Shown here: piece after piece, positions 29,517 to 40,697 of the stretch
Layout of the letters: each line of letters opens with the position of its first letter
How positions within the stretch are numbered: position 1 is the first letter of the stretch
DNA from: Photobacterium leiognathi
GTDB lineage: Bacteria; Pseudomonadota; Gammaproteobacteria; Enterobacterales; Vibrionaceae
Length of the DNA stretch: 64,000 bases
Assembly (NCBI RefSeq): GCF_030685535.1
Contig: NZ_CP131601.1
Coordinates: 2,976,001-3,040,000 of the forward strand
Direction: 5' to 3'
The notes under the pieces: model-generated
Database searches by the model: none
What the model was told of the DNA's origin: nothing
The model's input: the letters and a program-made list of their open reading frames with translations, nothing else
Made by a program: the position numbers and the translations under genes

Positions 29517-29819
29517 TTAATCATCACCATACATTTTATCGTGACAATAGTAGCAGCAGTCCGCAGCGTGGTCTCCTGATTCCACTGTATCCTTGATGGC
29601 GTCTGTCATCTCTCGCCTAGACTCGAAGAGATCACTTACCTCTCCTGAAGTGTATAGTGTGTTACCTAATCTGTAGGCGTCTTCTATATCTTCATCACCT
29701 TGGAATACCGTGCTTTCACAATACTCGCATTGTTGGAGAACTCCTGCTCGTATCGCAATATCGGTGGCTACGCGAAACTTATCCTCTACTTCTTCCATAT
29801 GTCTTTTGATAATACTCAT
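29517..29819 (-). CDS. Small cysteine-rich protein encoded inside the group II intron
   Basis: A 100-residue protein, not recognised. It has two CxxC pairs (CEYC near residue 31; CCYYC near residue 88) that could hold one zinc ion, and a very acidic, mainly helical middle (DEDIEDAYRLG, SDLFESRREMTDAIKD). The ribosome site AGGAG is eight bases before the ATG, better than for many genes here. It begins 36 bases after the stop codon of the intron protein and ends 47 bases before domain V, so it lies inside the intron, most likely in domain IV. Intron accessory ORFs of this kind are unusual. It may help the intron, or be a passenger gene. Confidence 0.72.
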   Translation of the reverse strand: MSIIKRHMEEVEDKFRVATDIAIRAGVLQQCEYCESTVFQGDEDIEDAYRLGNTLYTSGEVSDLFESRREMTDAIKDTVESGDHAADCCYYCHDKMYGDD

Positions 29820-29855
29820 TAATTACTCCTAGCATGTTCAACGCAGGATCTGATA

Positions 29856-31544
29856 TTAAACCCGATCACTATGTATCGCTGTGAAGTAACCATCGTTATG
29901 TATTTTTCTATGACAATTAATATGCAACATCATCAAATTCGAGCTAACGTCCGTGCCGCCATCCACTCTTCTGACTATATGGTGAATATCCCATTCATCT
30001 TCCGAATTGAACTGTTGGTGACACACCGCACATTTGTAGTCTTGTCTTTCGACAATCTTCCATAGCTTCCAGTTACCCGCCAAAGATTTCTTCAATCTTT
30101 GCATCTTCAGACGTTCAAAGTATTGTTCATCCTCCGGTAAGTAACAATTCGCTGTTGCCCTAATTTTCACATGTTTATCGACTTTCACTCTCGCTGCACT
30201 CAACAAGCGGTAGTGACCGTCTTCCCCTTTCGGTTTCGGTGCGCTGAATACCCAGTTTCTGTCGCCCACTGTTTTAAAGTATTTGTCTTTAATCCAGCGC
30301 TTACGGCGATTCAAATGTATTCGGCGGCACCACTGCCACAACATTTTCCAGATCCTGTAATCGATATATTTGAATGTCTCACTCGCACATACCCAGCGAT
30401 GGTAGTTACACCACCCTCTGATCATCGGATTCAACTTCGCTATCACCGCTGAAGCTGGCACCGTTTTATGGCTGTTGAGATAATCTCGTATACCGCGCAG
30501 AAAGCTCTTCACGTTTTTCTTTGACGGCTTAATTAACATCTTACCGTCGTATTTACGCAAATTCTGCCCGAGAAAATCGAACCCGTCGTCTATGTGCGTG
30601 ATCAGCGTTTTTTCTGCTGACAATTGCAATCCCCGTTCTGCCATAAAGGCTTCAACTATTGGTAAGACCTTATCTTCTAGTAGCTCTTTCGAGATCCCCG
30701 TGATGATAAAGTCATCTGCATAACGCACATAATTAACCTTAGTTTTGTAACTGGCTTTCGTGTTCTTCTTCCCGAAGTGGGATTCGAGCACCGTTTCCAG
30801 TCCGTCTAAGGCCATATTAGCGAGTACAGGTGATATAATCCCACCTTGCGGTGTACCCGCCTCCGTCGAGTTAAACTTCCCAGATTCCATGAATCCAGAT
30901 TTCAGCCACTTCTTGAGTATCGCCTTATCCAAAGGAATATTGGCGATAAGCCAATCATGGCTGATAAAGTCAAAACACCCTTTGATATCACCCTCTAGTA
31001 CCCAACGGGCACTAGTCTTACGACTGAGGTTCACGAAACATTGTTCGATCGCATCAGCACAAGAGCGATTTGGGCGAAAGCCATAGCTGTTTCGATCCGC
31101 CGTGGTTTCCGATATGGGTTCAAGAGCTAACAAGTATAGTGCCTGCATTGCTCTATCACGCATGGTTGGTATTCCCAACGGTCTACGCTGGTAATTAGCT
31201 TTAGGAATATAGACTCGCTTCATCGGTCTGGGCTTATAACCTTTACGCGTCAGCTGATCTATGGCTCCCCACTTCAAAACCGGAGTGTTCCAAATTTCTC
31301 CATCAACACCCGGGGTGTTTTTCCCTCTGTTTTCGGTGACACGCCGAATGGCTATCACCTTGGCAGCAAACGAACGAGTTAGCATGCGTTGCAGCTTTTT
31401 AACCTGTCTCCAATCAGATTTTAGTGTTGCTTTCGCGATCCTTACCTGTAGCCCCCTCACTCTATGGTGCATCAGTTCCCAGTTAATACTGTGCCAATGC
31501 TCCGCCGAGTGGGAGAATGCAGGTAATACGGAAAAATTACTCAT
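29856..31544 (-). CDS. ltrA: Group II intron reverse transcriptase / maturase / HNH endonuclease
   Basis: A 562-residue intron-encoded protein, full length. The reverse-transcriptase domain (about residues 60-330) has the fingers motif RPLGIPTMRDRA, the TPQGGIISPVLAN motif and the catalytic YADD in VRYADDFIITG. The maturase X domain follows (about 370-460, containing MIRGWCNYHRW). The C terminus is an HNH nuclease with a CxxC...CxxxH arrangement (CAVCHQQF, IHHIVRRVDGG, HINCHRKIH). The ribosome site GGAG lies nine bases before the ATG. It helps the intron splice and copies it into new DNA sites. All catalytic motifs are intact, so it may be active. Confidence 0.95.
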   Translation of the reverse strand: MSNFSVLPAFSHSAEHWHSINWELMHHRVRGLQVRIAKATLKSDWRQVKKLQRMLTRSFAAKVIAIRRVTENRGKNTPGVDGEIWNTPVLKWGAIDQLTRKGYKPRPMKRVYIPKANYQRRPLGIPTMRDRAMQALYLLALEPISETTADRNSYGFRPNRSCADAIEQCFVNLSRKTSARWVLEGDIKGCFDFISHDWLIANIPLDKAILKKWLKSGFMESGKFNSTEAGTPQGGIISPVLANMALDGLETVLESHFGKKNTKASYKTKVNYVRYADDFIITGISKELLEDKVLPIVEAFMAERGLQLSAEKTLITHIDDGFDFLGQNLRKYDGKMLIKPSKKNVKSFLRGIRDYLNSHKTVPASAVIAKLNPMIRGWCNYHRWVCASETFKYIDYRIWKMLWQWCRRIHLNRRKRWIKDKYFKTVGDRNWVFSAPKPKGEDGHYRLLSAARVKVDKHVKIRATANCYLPEDEQYFERLKMQRLKKSLAGNWKLWKIVERQDYKCAVCHQQFNSEDEWDIHHIVRRVDGGTDVSSNLMMLHINCHRKIHNDGYFTAIHSDRV

Positions 31545-32465
31545 CTTGCTCTTCTCCTAGTTGGGCGAACCAAGATCCTAGAGAAAAGACAGAATTATCC
31601 CTAGAGGGATAAAATAGCCTTCATCCCTCAGGGTTTAGTTCGAGTTTAACGTCTAAACGTATGTTTGGTGGCTTTACCTGTTTTCACACGATTAAAGACC
31701 AGAAAGAAGTCAGCCCGCTTTCACGTGAGGCAAATTTTGAACCTCTATTTCTACCATTACAGTAGAACATTCGCTTTTTCCTTCGTCCTTTACTCTCTTA
31801 TCCATCAGATCATCTTACGAATCACCTGCCAACAAGGGCGGATAGTAGGGCTTACCGAGTTCCCATGTCTGTACAAAAAATAACTTAGGTGCTGTCTATT
31901 CATAGGTGGCTTATAAGCAGTGTATCCCTAGATGTAAAAGAAATAACTATGCCACATACCTTTTGGTTTAAGCGTATCAATACATTTCGCTTAGTGCGGT
32001 TGACGGTGTTTAACAACAGTTCACATGTGTTCACCTTATTATCTAGCCTAGCCTCTAAACCTATTGTATTTAGGTTGTCTTAATAAGAACTCACGTTCAA
32101 TATTAACTGTTTGCACAGGAGTACATTGTTAGGAAGCTTCAGACAATTTGTTACCAAATTTGCCCTATCCCTAGGCTACGATTGACTGCACTATCGGTTC
32201 GATAGTTTAACTTCGAACAATACAGACAAGAGCTTAAGTCGTGACTGTCTAAGTTGGTTGTATGATTGGTTAGATCATATTTGGGGAATATTTCTATAAG
32301 AATTAATACAGGCTAAGATCAAAATAAACCAAGTAATGATTTTAAGCTTCTCAACATAGAAATATGATTACTGGTGTGGATGGATTTCCATAGTATTTTA
32401 GTTTCTCAGTCGAGAAATTAATATTATTGCAGTTAGCAATGTATGAGGATGATCAACTTAAAAGC

Positions 32466-32490
32466 TTAGGTGTTCCAGATCATCACCTAA
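32466..32490. repeat. 25-base hairpin repeat, copy A
   Basis: TTAGGTG-TTCCAGATCAT-CACCTAA. About 50 bases including flanks (AAGCTT before) resemble copy B, with matched changes on both sides of the stem. Confidence 0.6.
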
Positions 32491-32907
32491 TTTAGTTTAT
32501 GAAATACATTAAAAATATCGCAATAAAACCTTAGAGCAGATATGCATCATAATCAATCGATTAAGTACATATTTTGTGATTTAAGTCTTATAGAAAGAGA
32601 GCTCTCTGAATCTACTCAATATAATTAACCTTGGATATCAACAGATAACAAGATAACTAAATGCGTAAATATATGGTTAGACTGATATTTAAAACCTATC
32701 AAATCTTGTTCCATTAAGAACAGCTTCATTTCAATCGACAATTTATAGATATCTTAATATCAAAATTAATTAGATATAAGAATATTATGACAAAGTTCAT
32801 GCCATTAGAGGGATTATGGAGAATCCAGATAATATAAATATTCTAAAAAAAACTTAGAAATTATATAGAGTTGCATTACGCAGGTAGTGTTTTAATCAGC
32901 TGAAAGC

Positions 32908-32932
32908 TTGAGTGTTTCAGATTATCACTCAA
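32908..32932. repeat. 25-base hairpin repeat, copy B
   Basis: TTGAGTG-TTTCAGATTAT-CACTCAA. The stem has the same length as in copy A, but two pairs are changed on both arms, so pairing is kept. Confidence 0.6.
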
Positions 32933-32938
32933 TTCGGT

Positions 32939-32968
32939 TAGTCAATGAGGTGTTAACCTCATTGACTA
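32939..32968. other. 13-bp perfect inverted repeat after groEL
   Basis: TAGTCAATGAGGT-GTTA-ACCTCATTGACTA; outside it GG and CC extend the stem with one bulged base. There is no T run in either direction. Confidence 0.7.
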
Positions 32969-32975
32969 CCTTAGG

Positions 32976-33055
32976 CTAGTGGCGATTAATTTTCAACCAC
33001 TAGAGCGAGAGTCCATTCAAAAGTTTGAACTGGATCTCAGACAGCACGACTCTCG
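32976..33055 (-). other. Two hairpins directly after the groEL stop codon
   Basis: CTAGTGG/CCACTAG (32976-32982 with 32997-33003), and an outer CGAGAGTC/GACTCTCG stem (33006-33013 with 33048-33055) that contains an inner TTCAAA-AG-TTTGAA hairpin. They make a folded 3' UTR for groEL. Confidence 0.55.
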
Positions 33056-33060
33056 TCGCA

Positions 33061-34719
<1,659 letters not shown>

Positions 34720-34745
34720 TTAATTTTTAATTCGAGGTGATCGGA

Positions 34746-35036
34746 TTATTCAACGATTGCCATGATGTCGTTTTCAGACATGATTAGAACTTCTTTGCCG
34801 TCGATCTTTTCAGTCTTAGTGCCGTAGCCTTCAGCAAAGATAACAGTGTCGCCAACTTTAACGTCAAGTGGCTGAACAGAACCGTTTTCTAAAATACGAC
34901 CTTTGCCTACTGCAAGTACTTTGCCGCGAGTAGATTTTTCAGCAGCTGAGCCAGTTAGTACAATACCGCCCGCAGACTTTGATTCAACTTCTTGGCGCTC
35001 AACGATAACGCGGTCGTGTAAAGGACGAATATTCAT
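34746..35036 (-). CDS. groES: Co-chaperonin GroES
   Basis: A 96-residue protein whose heptamer caps GroEL. The mobile loop ([18 protein letters not shown]) is intact. The chosen ATG at 35036 gives [15 protein letters not shown], the family start, with AGGAGA nine to fourteen bases before. A longer in-frame start would add 37 unrelated residues. First gene of the groESL operon. Confidence 0.98.
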   Translation of the reverse strand: MNIRPLHDRVIVERQEVESKSAGGIVLTGSAAEKSTRGKVLAVGKGRILENGSVQPLDVKVGDTVIFAEGYGTKTEKIDGKEVLIMSENDIMAIVE

Positions 35037-35082
35037 CGGTCGTCTCTCCTGATAATTGGTAATTTCCATACGTGAAGTACAG

Positions 35083-35148
35083 CCAAACATCTGTTTGGTG
35101 ACTTTTCTATTACCTAAACATGTTGGGTCAAAGAAGTCAGAACCCAAG
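35083..35148 (-). promoter_or_regulatory. groESL control region with a possible heat-shock promoter
   Basis: On the minus strand CTTGGGT (35148-35142) and CCCAACAT (35127-35120) are 14 bases apart and resemble a sigma-32 promoter (CTTGAAA / CCCCATnT). A 16-base palindrome CCAAACATCTGTTTGG lies in the leader at 35083-35098. Both are imperfect matches; no CIRCE element is seen. Confidence 0.35.
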
Positions 35149-35244
35149 GCTTGAGGTCATTTTTTTTCATTATTTATTTGAGAACTTTTGCCCGATCACA
35201 TTCTTTGCATTAGGGTATGCATGCATCCTTACAATGAGACCGTC

Positions 35245-36612
35245 ATGGAAACCAACACCAAGCTCGATAAACACGGCTTATTATCCGATCCGATCCCAGA
35301 TGCGCTGATCCGTTTAGCCGTTCCTATGTTGTTCGGCATGATCGCTATTTTGATGTTTAATCTGGTTGATACATTTTTTATTTCTTTACTCGGCACCAAT
35401 GCGTTAGCCGCAGTCAGTTTTACTTTTCCCGTTACCTTTGGTCTGAACTGTATCACCATGGGAATGAGTGTTGGGATCTCCACCAGCATTGGACGTTTGC
35501 TCGGAAGTGGTGATACCAAAAGTGCAGCGAGGCTTACCACGCATGGTTTACTGCTTGCCGTTATTTTAATGGTGTTAGGCTCAACCGTTGGTTGGCTAAC
35601 AATCGATCCACTCTTTTCCTTAATGGGCGCCAGTGCGGATTTACTGCCAATCATCCACGAATATATGACTGTGTGGTACATCGCTATCCCCTTATTGGTG
35701 ATCCCAATGACGGGTAACAGTGCAATACGCGCCACAGGAGATGCGAAAAGCCCAGCGAAGATCATGATCATGGCAGGCCTTATTAATGGCATTCTCGATC
35801 CTTTATTGATCTTCGGTTATGGCCCATTTCCAGAGCTCGGGGTGAAAGGGGCGGCAATTTCCAGTGGTATTAGCTGGGCTGTCGCATTAACAGCGTCACT
35901 GTATTTGCTTCATCGCCGTGAAAAACTGCTAACTGTGCCTGTTTTTCGCAAATTAAAAGCCGATTGGCAGCAAATATTACAAATTGGCGCACCCGCAGGG
36001 CTTTCTAATGCACTAAACCCGCTATCCAGCGCACTGTTGATGACACTACTTGCAGCACAAGGCACCGCATCTGTGGCGGCATTTGGCGCAGCAATGCGTA
36101 TTGAATCAATTTTGGTGATCGGCATGATGGCGTTAGGCTCGGCATTAATGCCGTTTATGGCGCAAAACCTTGGTGCCAAGCAACCCGAACGTGCTTTTAA
36201 AGCCTTGTTTACTGCAATGCGCTTTGCGATTTTGTTCCAATTACTGATCTTTATTGCCATGGTGCCATTGAGCATGCCATTGGCAGCACTATTTTCTCAA
36301 GACGCCACCGTACGAGCACAGCTATGGCATTATTTATTGGTTGTGCCAGCCAGTTATGGCTTACAAGCAGTGTGTATGTTGTTGATCAGCGCACTGAATG
36401 CCTTACATAAAACCGTTAATGCATTAATTTGGAATCTACTGCGTTTGTTTGGTTTCATGCTGCCAAGTGCATGGCTAGGAAGCCTTTATTACGGTACTGA
36501 AGGGCTATTTATAGGGATTGCGATTGCTAATATCATTGGTGGTCTTGGTGCTTATTTATATGCGCGACGATTACGAAAATCGACGATATTAGCGACATTT
36601 ACCTCTTCATAA
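35245..36612 (+). CDS. MATE-family multidrug/cation efflux transporter
   Basis: A 455-residue, 12-helix membrane protein of the MATE family, which usually exchanges Na+ or H+ for organic cations or drugs. Two homologous halves of six helices are visible (first helix with LIRLAVPMLFGMIAILMFNLVDTFF; second half beginning QQILQIGAPAGLSNALNPLSS, first residues only cited). The start is uncertain: ATG 35245 (METNTKLDKHG) is used, but ATG 35221 has a better AGGG just before it. It sits between groES and fxsA, where E. coli has the transporter yjeH. Substrate unknown. Confidence 0.88.
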   Translation: METNTKLDKHGLLSDPIPDALIRLAVPMLFGMIAILMFNLVDTFFISLLGTNALAAVSFTFPVTFGLNCITMGMSVGISTSIGRLLGSGDTKSAARLTTHGLLLAVILMVLGSTVGWLTIDPLFSLMGASADLLPIIHEYMTVWYIAIPLLVIPMTGNSAIRATGDAKSPAKIMIMAGLINGILDPLLIFGYGPFPELGVKGAAISSGISWAVALTASLYLLHRREKLLTVPVFRKLKADWQQILQIGAPAGLSNALNPLSSALLMTLLAAQGTASVAAFGAAMRIESILVIGMMALGSALMPFMAQNLGAKQPERAFKALFTAMRFAILFQLLIFIAMVPLSMPLAALFSQDATVRAQLWHYLLVVPASYGLQAVCMLLISALNALHKTVNALIWNLLRLFGFMLPSAWLGSLYYGTEGLFIGIAIANIIGGLGAYLYARRLRKSTILATFTSS

Positions 36613-36632
36613 AATATGAATAGTGTGAATAT

Positions 36633-36660
36633 AAAAAAGGCAGCGAACGCTGCCTTTTTT
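36633..36660. terminator. Bidirectional terminator between the MATE gene and fxsA
   Basis: AAAAAAGGCAGCG-AA-CGCTGCCTTTTTT-type stem, symmetric A and T runs, serving both convergent genes. Confidence 0.92.
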
Positions 36661-36693
36661 ATTAATAACTTTTTATATGTGTTGAATAAAGAC

Positions 36694-37209
36694 TTACTTT
36701 AAACGTGGATTTTTAGGGTTATCATTTTGATCATCTTTACGTTCAAACTCACCATCAAACACATCACCATTGTCATTATGATGATTAAATGGCCCTTGCG
36801 AATGACCACCAAAATCAGAATGGAAACCACCACCAAATTGATTAAAGTTACTCTGTACTTTCACTCGCTGCATTAATTGTTGTGCTAACTTCGCACGAAG
36901 GTGAGGCAGTAAAATACACATACCTAAGGTGTCCGTCATAAATCCAGGTGTTAATAGTAGAACACAAGCAACCGCCAATAGCACACCTTCAACAATTTCT
37001 TGTGCTGGCATTTCGCCTTGCTGCATCTTGCTTTGCACAGACATCAATGTCGCCAAACCTTGACTGCGCACTAATGATGCACCAACCACAGCGGTGATAA
37101 AGACCAACATCATGGTCGGCCAAAAGCCTAAAAAGCCGCCCACTTGAATAAATAAGCCAATCTCAATCATTGGCACAGCGATAAATAGCAGCATTAATAT
37201 CGGGAACAC
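36694..37209 (-). CDS. fxsA: FxsA family membrane protein
   Basis: A 171-residue inner-membrane protein, known in E. coli as the suppressor of F exclusion of phage T7. Four hydrophobic segments lie in residues 1-100 (MFPILMLLFIAVPMIEIGLF; FWPTMMLVFITAVVGASLV; LLAVACVLLLTPGF). The C-terminal tail from about residue 115 is Gly/His/Asn/Asp rich (FGGGFHSDFGGH...) and looks disordered. It is divergent from aspA and close to groESL, as in E. coli. Its molecular role is unknown. Confidence 0.93.
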   Translation of the reverse strand: MFPILMLLFIAVPMIEIGLFIQVGGFLGFWPTMMLVFITAVVGASLVRSQGLATLMSVQSKMQQGEMPAQEIVEGVLLAVACVLLLTPGFMTDTLGMCILLPHLRAKLAQQLMQRVKVQSNFNQFGGGFHSDFGGHSQGPFNHHNDNGDVFDGEFERKDDQNDNPKNPRLK

Positions 37210-37659
37210 GACGAACCTCTTCTTTTCTATGTCTTCTTGTAAGCCCAGTCCGACTGAGCAACAAGCTACAGTATTGCATGTTTGTGATTTAAATACCGAG
37301 CCAAGAACGATAAAAAATCGTTAACAAATGATTCCGTATTTAAATTTGAATATTGTCGAAAAAATCAGATACTCCATCTGAGCAGTTGTTCATATTTTGT
37401 TATTTACCTTCATTTTCTATCAGATTCACCCTCTGTTTATTAACAACTTTTGTGAGTTCGATCGCGTTTCCGTGCAAATATTTACAGGTCGTTTTAAAAA
37501 GTGATCTGGATTATGTTTTTAGGCAATCAGGGGAGTATTATCAGCATCAATTAAGGTGTCAGGTACGATCATCTTGCTTCAACTTAGCGAAACGGATTCT
37601 TTGCTTAAATAGTTGGCTTATTTATTGATTTTATTAAAAGATTCCCAAAGGGCTATATT
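37210..37659. other. fxsA-aspA intergenic region
   Basis: A 450-base AT-rich divergent control region. One imperfect CRP-like site is present (TGTGA-GTTCGA-TCGCG, 37451-37466). No FNR-type palindrome was found by eye. The 91-codon open frame here has no ribosome site or coding character and was rejected. Confidence 0.45.
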
Positions 37660-39123
37660 ATGTCTCAGATGATTGATCTTGAAAAAAATAATGAAGCAAC
37701 ACTGAATGTTGCAACTCGAATCGAAGAAGATCTTCTAGGTGAGCGTCACGTTCCTGCTGACGCTTACTGGGGTATCCATACTCTACGTGCAATCGAAAAC
37801 TTTAATATTTCTAGCACGACTATTTCTGACGTACCTGAATTTGTTCGCGGCATGGTTTTCACTAAGAAAGCAGCTGCTATGGCTAACAAAGAATTAGGCG
37901 CAATCCCTTCTGAAGTGGGTAACTACATCGTACAAGCATGTGATCTTATTCTAGAAACAGGTAAGTGCATGGATCAGTTCCCATCTGATGTATACCAAGG
38001 TGGTGCGGGCACTTCTGTTAACATGAACACCAACGAAGTGATTGCAAACCTTGCTCTTGAGCTGATGGGCAAAGAGAAAGGCGAATATGACATCGTTAAC
38101 CCAAACGATCACGTCAACAAATCACAGTCAACTAACTGTGCTTACCCTACTGGTTTCCGTGTTGCTGTATACAACAGCATCATTAACATGCTTGAAGCAC
38201 TGGACTACCTAAAAACAGCCTTCGATGTGAAAGCAACTGAGTTTGCTAGCATCCTGAAAATGGGTCGTACTCAGCTTCAAGACGCAGTACCAATGACGGT
38301 TGGTCAAGAGTTCCACGCTTACAGCGTATTGCTAAAAGAAGAAATTAAGAACCTTCAATACACAGCGCAACTGCTACTTGAAGTAAACCTAGGTGCTACA
38401 GCTATCGGTACTGGTCTAAACGCGGCTACAGGTTACCAACACCTTGCAGTTCAACGCCTTGCAGAGATCACAGGCTTACCAGTAACACCTGCTGAAGATC
38501 TGATTGAAGCAACGTCTGACTGTGGCGCTTACGTAATGGTTCACGGCGCACTAAAACGTACTGCGGTGAAACTATCTAAGATCTGTAACGACCTACGTCT
38601 ACTGTCTTCTGGTCCTCGTGCTGGTTTGAACGAAATCAACCTACCAGAAATGCAAGCAGGCTCATCTATCATGCCTGCTAAAGTAAACCCAGTTATTCCT
38701 GAAGTGGTTAACCAAGTTTGCTTTAAAGTGATCGGTAACGATACAACAGTTACTTTTGCAGCAGAAGCTGGTCAGCTTCAGCTAAACGTAATGGAGCCAG
38801 TGATTGGTCAAGCTCTGTTTGAATCAATCAGCCTACTTAAGAATGCATGTATCAACCTACGTGATAAGTGCATCGAAGGTATCACTGTGAATAAAGACGT
38901 ATGTGAAAGCTACGTATTTAACTCTATCGGTATCGTAACTTACCTAAACCCATTCATTGGTCACCACGAAGGCGATATCGTTGGTAAGATCTGTGCAGAA
39001 ACAGGTAAGAGCGTACGAGAAGTGGTTCTAGAGCGCGGTCTACTGACTGAAGAGCAATTAGATGATATCTTCTCTATCGAAAACTTAATGCACCCTCAAT
39101 ACAAAGCGCAGCGCTACAGCTAA
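37660..39123 (+). CDS. aspA: Aspartate ammonia-lyase (aspartase)
   Basis: A 487-residue enzyme that splits L-aspartate into fumarate and ammonia. The fumarase/aspartase signature [12 protein letters not shown] is intact. The core begins [19 protein letters not shown]; here it is preceded by about 20 extra residues ([19 protein letters not shown]) compared with E. coli. It lies just upstream of dcuA; together with frdABCD it forms the usual aspartate-to-fumarate-to-succinate route for anaerobic respiration. Confidence 0.97.
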   Translation: MSQMIDLEKNNEATLNVATRIEEDLLGERHVPADAYWGIHTLRAIENFNISSTTISDVPEFVRGMVFTKKAAAMANKELGAIPSEVGNYIVQACDLILETGKCMDQFPSDVYQGGAGTSVNMNTNEVIANLALELMGKEKGEYDIVNPNDHVNKSQSTNCAYPTGFRVAVYNSIINMLEALDYLKTAFDVKATEFASILKMGRTQLQDAVPMTVGQEFHAYSVLLKEEIKNLQYTAQLLLEVNLGATAIGTGLNAATGYQHLAVQRLAEITGLPVTPAEDLIEATSDCGAYVMVHGALKRTAVKLSKICNDLRLLSSGPRAGLNEINLPEMQAGSSIMPAKVNPVIPEVVNQVCFKVIGNDTTVTFAAEAGQLQLNVMEPVIGQALFESISLLKNACINLRDKCIEGITVNKDVCESYVFNSIGIVTYLNPFIGHHEGDIVGKICAETGKSVREVVLERGLLTEEQLDDIFSIENLMHPQYKAQRYS

Positions 39124-39145
39124 GCGTTTCGCTCTCTGAGAAATA

Positions 39146-39178
39146 AGCGGATTTTCACTTGAGGATCCGCTTTTTTTT
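39146..39178 (+). terminator. Terminator between aspA and dcuA
   Basis: AGCGGAT and ATCCGCT pair around an 11-base loop and are followed by eight T. It should reduce read-through into dcuA. Confidence 0.85.
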
Positions 39179-39253
39179 GTGAATTTTTTTGTTTTTACCT
39201 CATCTTTTTTATTTTTAACTTATATTTTTAACTTTCAAACAGGAAAAAAATCT

Positions 39254-40561
39254 ATGACGGGAATAGAACTCTTTGTCGTACTTGCCTTTATCTTTTTAGG
39301 GGCAAGGATCGGCGGTATCGGTATTGGCTTTGCTAGTGGTGCAGGTGTCATTGTGTTGTCATTGGTACTCGGTGTACCCACCAGCCAATCATTCATCCCT
39401 GTTGATGTGATCTTAATTATCATGTCAGTGATCACCGCCATTGCCGCAATGCAAGTCGCTGGCGGTATGGACTGGTTAGTTCAGCTGGCAGAAGATTTCC
39501 TTCGTAAAAACCCTAAACGTATTACCTTCTACGCACCTATCGTAACTTACTTAATGACAGTGATGGCAGGTACTGGACACACAGCATTCTCAACCCTACC
39601 TGTGATTGCTGAAGTTGCAAAAGGTCAAGGCATTCGCCCTTCACGTCCCCTTTCTATCGCTGTTATCGCTTCACAAATCGCGATCACCGCTTCCCCAATT
39701 TCTGCAGCCGTTGTGTTCTTCTCAGGTATTCTTGAGCCTATCGGTGTGAGCTACATTACTCTGCTTGCTATTTGTATCCCAACTACCTTTATCGCTTGTA
39801 TGGTTGGCGCATTCGTCGCGAACTTCATGGGTTGTGAACTAAAAGACGATCCTATTTACCAAGAGCGTCTAGCCAAAGGATTAGTGAGTGAAGAAAACAC
39901 CACTCGTCGTGAAATCAAACCTGAAGCAAAACGCGCAACATACATTTTCCTAGCTGCGATTATTTTCGTGGTGTGTTACGCAGCGGCGATCTCTCACTCT
40001 ATTGGCTTGATTGAAAACCCAACTCTAGGTCGTAACGAAGCAATCATGTCGGTGATGCTAACAGCAGCTGCAGCAACAGTTTGGTTATGTAAGATTGATG
40101 CATCAAAAATTGCATCAGCACCAACATTCCGCTCAGGTATGACAGCATGTATCTGTGTACTAGGTGTGGCATGGCTTGGCTCAACATTTGTTAACGCACA
40201 CGTTGATGGCATTAAAGAGTTTGCCGGCTCACTACTTAGCGATTATCCATGGATGCTAGCGCTGATCTTATTCTTTGCTTCAATGCTACTGTACTCACAA
40301 GGTGCAACCACCACCGCACTGATGCCAGCAGCATTAGCCATTGGTGTCGCACCACTAACAATGATTGCTTCATTTGCAGCAGTAAGTGCGCTGTTCGTAC
40401 TACCAACGTACCCAACGCTACTTGCAGCCGTTGAGATGGATGATACTGGCTCAACGCGTATAGGTAACCTTGTGTTTAACCACCCGTTCTTTATTCCAGG
40501 TGTGGTCACTATTTTCACTTCTGTCGCACTTGGTTTTATCTTCGGTGGCTTCTTACTGTAA
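39254..40561 (+). CDS. dcuA: Anaerobic C4-dicarboxylate transporter DcuA
   Basis: A 435-residue inner-membrane carrier with 10-12 helices that exchanges aspartate, fumarate or malate for succinate. It is closer to DcuA than DcuB: GARIGGIGIGFASG at the start and the FNHPFFIPG segment near the end. The start is the ATG at 39254 (MTGIELFVV) with AGGA nine bases before; a longer frame would add 25 hydrophobic residues. Paired with aspA as in E. coli. Confidence 0.95.
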   Translation: MTGIELFVVLAFIFLGARIGGIGIGFASGAGVIVLSLVLGVPTSQSFIPVDVILIIMSVITAIAAMQVAGGMDWLVQLAEDFLRKNPKRITFYAPIVTYLMTVMAGTGHTAFSTLPVIAEVAKGQGIRPSRPLSIAVIASQIAITASPISAAVVFFSGILEPIGVSYITLLAICIPTTFIACMVGAFVANFMGCELKDDPIYQERLAKGLVSEENTTRREIKPEAKRATYIFLAAIIFVVCYAAAISHSIGLIENPTLGRNEAIMSVMLTAAAATVWLCKIDASKIASAPTFRSGMTACICVLGVAWLGSTFVNAHVDGIKEFAGSLLSDYPWMLALILFFASMLLYSQGATTTALMPAALAIGVAPLTMIASFAAVSALFVLPTYPTLLAAVEMDDTGSTRIGNLVFNHPFFIPGVVTIFTSVALGFIFGGFLL

Positions 40562-40583
40562 GCACAACCTGCGATACTGACTT

Positions 40584-40614
40584 AAAAAGATTGCTCTCGG
40601 GCAATCTTTTTTTT
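40584..40614 (+). terminator. Terminator of dcuA
   Basis: AAAGATTGC-TCTCGG-GCAATCTTT followed by a T run. Confidence 0.9.
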
Positions 40615-40697
40615 GTCCTAACTTTGACATACCCGACGCCAATAATAAGAATTTCTTGCTAAGCTGATAGCACATTCCAGACACAAGAGTTATCACT

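Larger units (their letters stand above)
29394..32116 (-). mobile_element. Group II intron (complete 3' end, 5' end approximate)
   Basis: A self-splicing retroelement on the minus strand. Domain V is at 29469-29436 (starts GAGCCGTATGCGG, ends CGTACGGTTC). Domain VI follows, and the 3' end is placed at ...TACCCGAC (29394). The intron protein and a second ORF fill domain IV. Upstream of the protein gene is about 570 bases of domain I-III RNA, including a GGGAACTCGGTAAGCCC stretch near 31866-31850. The 5' end is set at GTGCAAAC (32116), because AACAGTT there can pair with AACTGTT about 85 bases on; a strict GUGYG start was not found, so this end may be off by up to a few hundred bases. Confidence 0.85.
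32117..33060. other. Long structured gene-free region downstream of groEL
   Basis: 944 bases with no ORF. Reading along the groEL strand there are three hairpins next to the stop codon and two related 25-base hairpins farther on (listed separately). The remaining DNA is AT rich. The region also forms the 5' exon of the group II intron. Confidence 0.6.

Noticed and set aside
29237..29596. 119-codon frame across the 3' end of the intron
   Set aside because: It runs through a GTACAGCTTT repeat, a terminator and domain V on the opposite strand, so it is not coding.
29394..32116. Retron or diversity-generating element instead of a group II intron
   Set aside because: Domain V, the maturase X region and the HNH domain are all present, and there is no template/variable repeat or msr/msd RNA.
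37353..37628. 91-codon open frame upstream of aspA
   Set aside because: Non-ATG start, no ribosome site, cysteine- and serine-rich chance composition, and it fills the fxsA-aspA control region.
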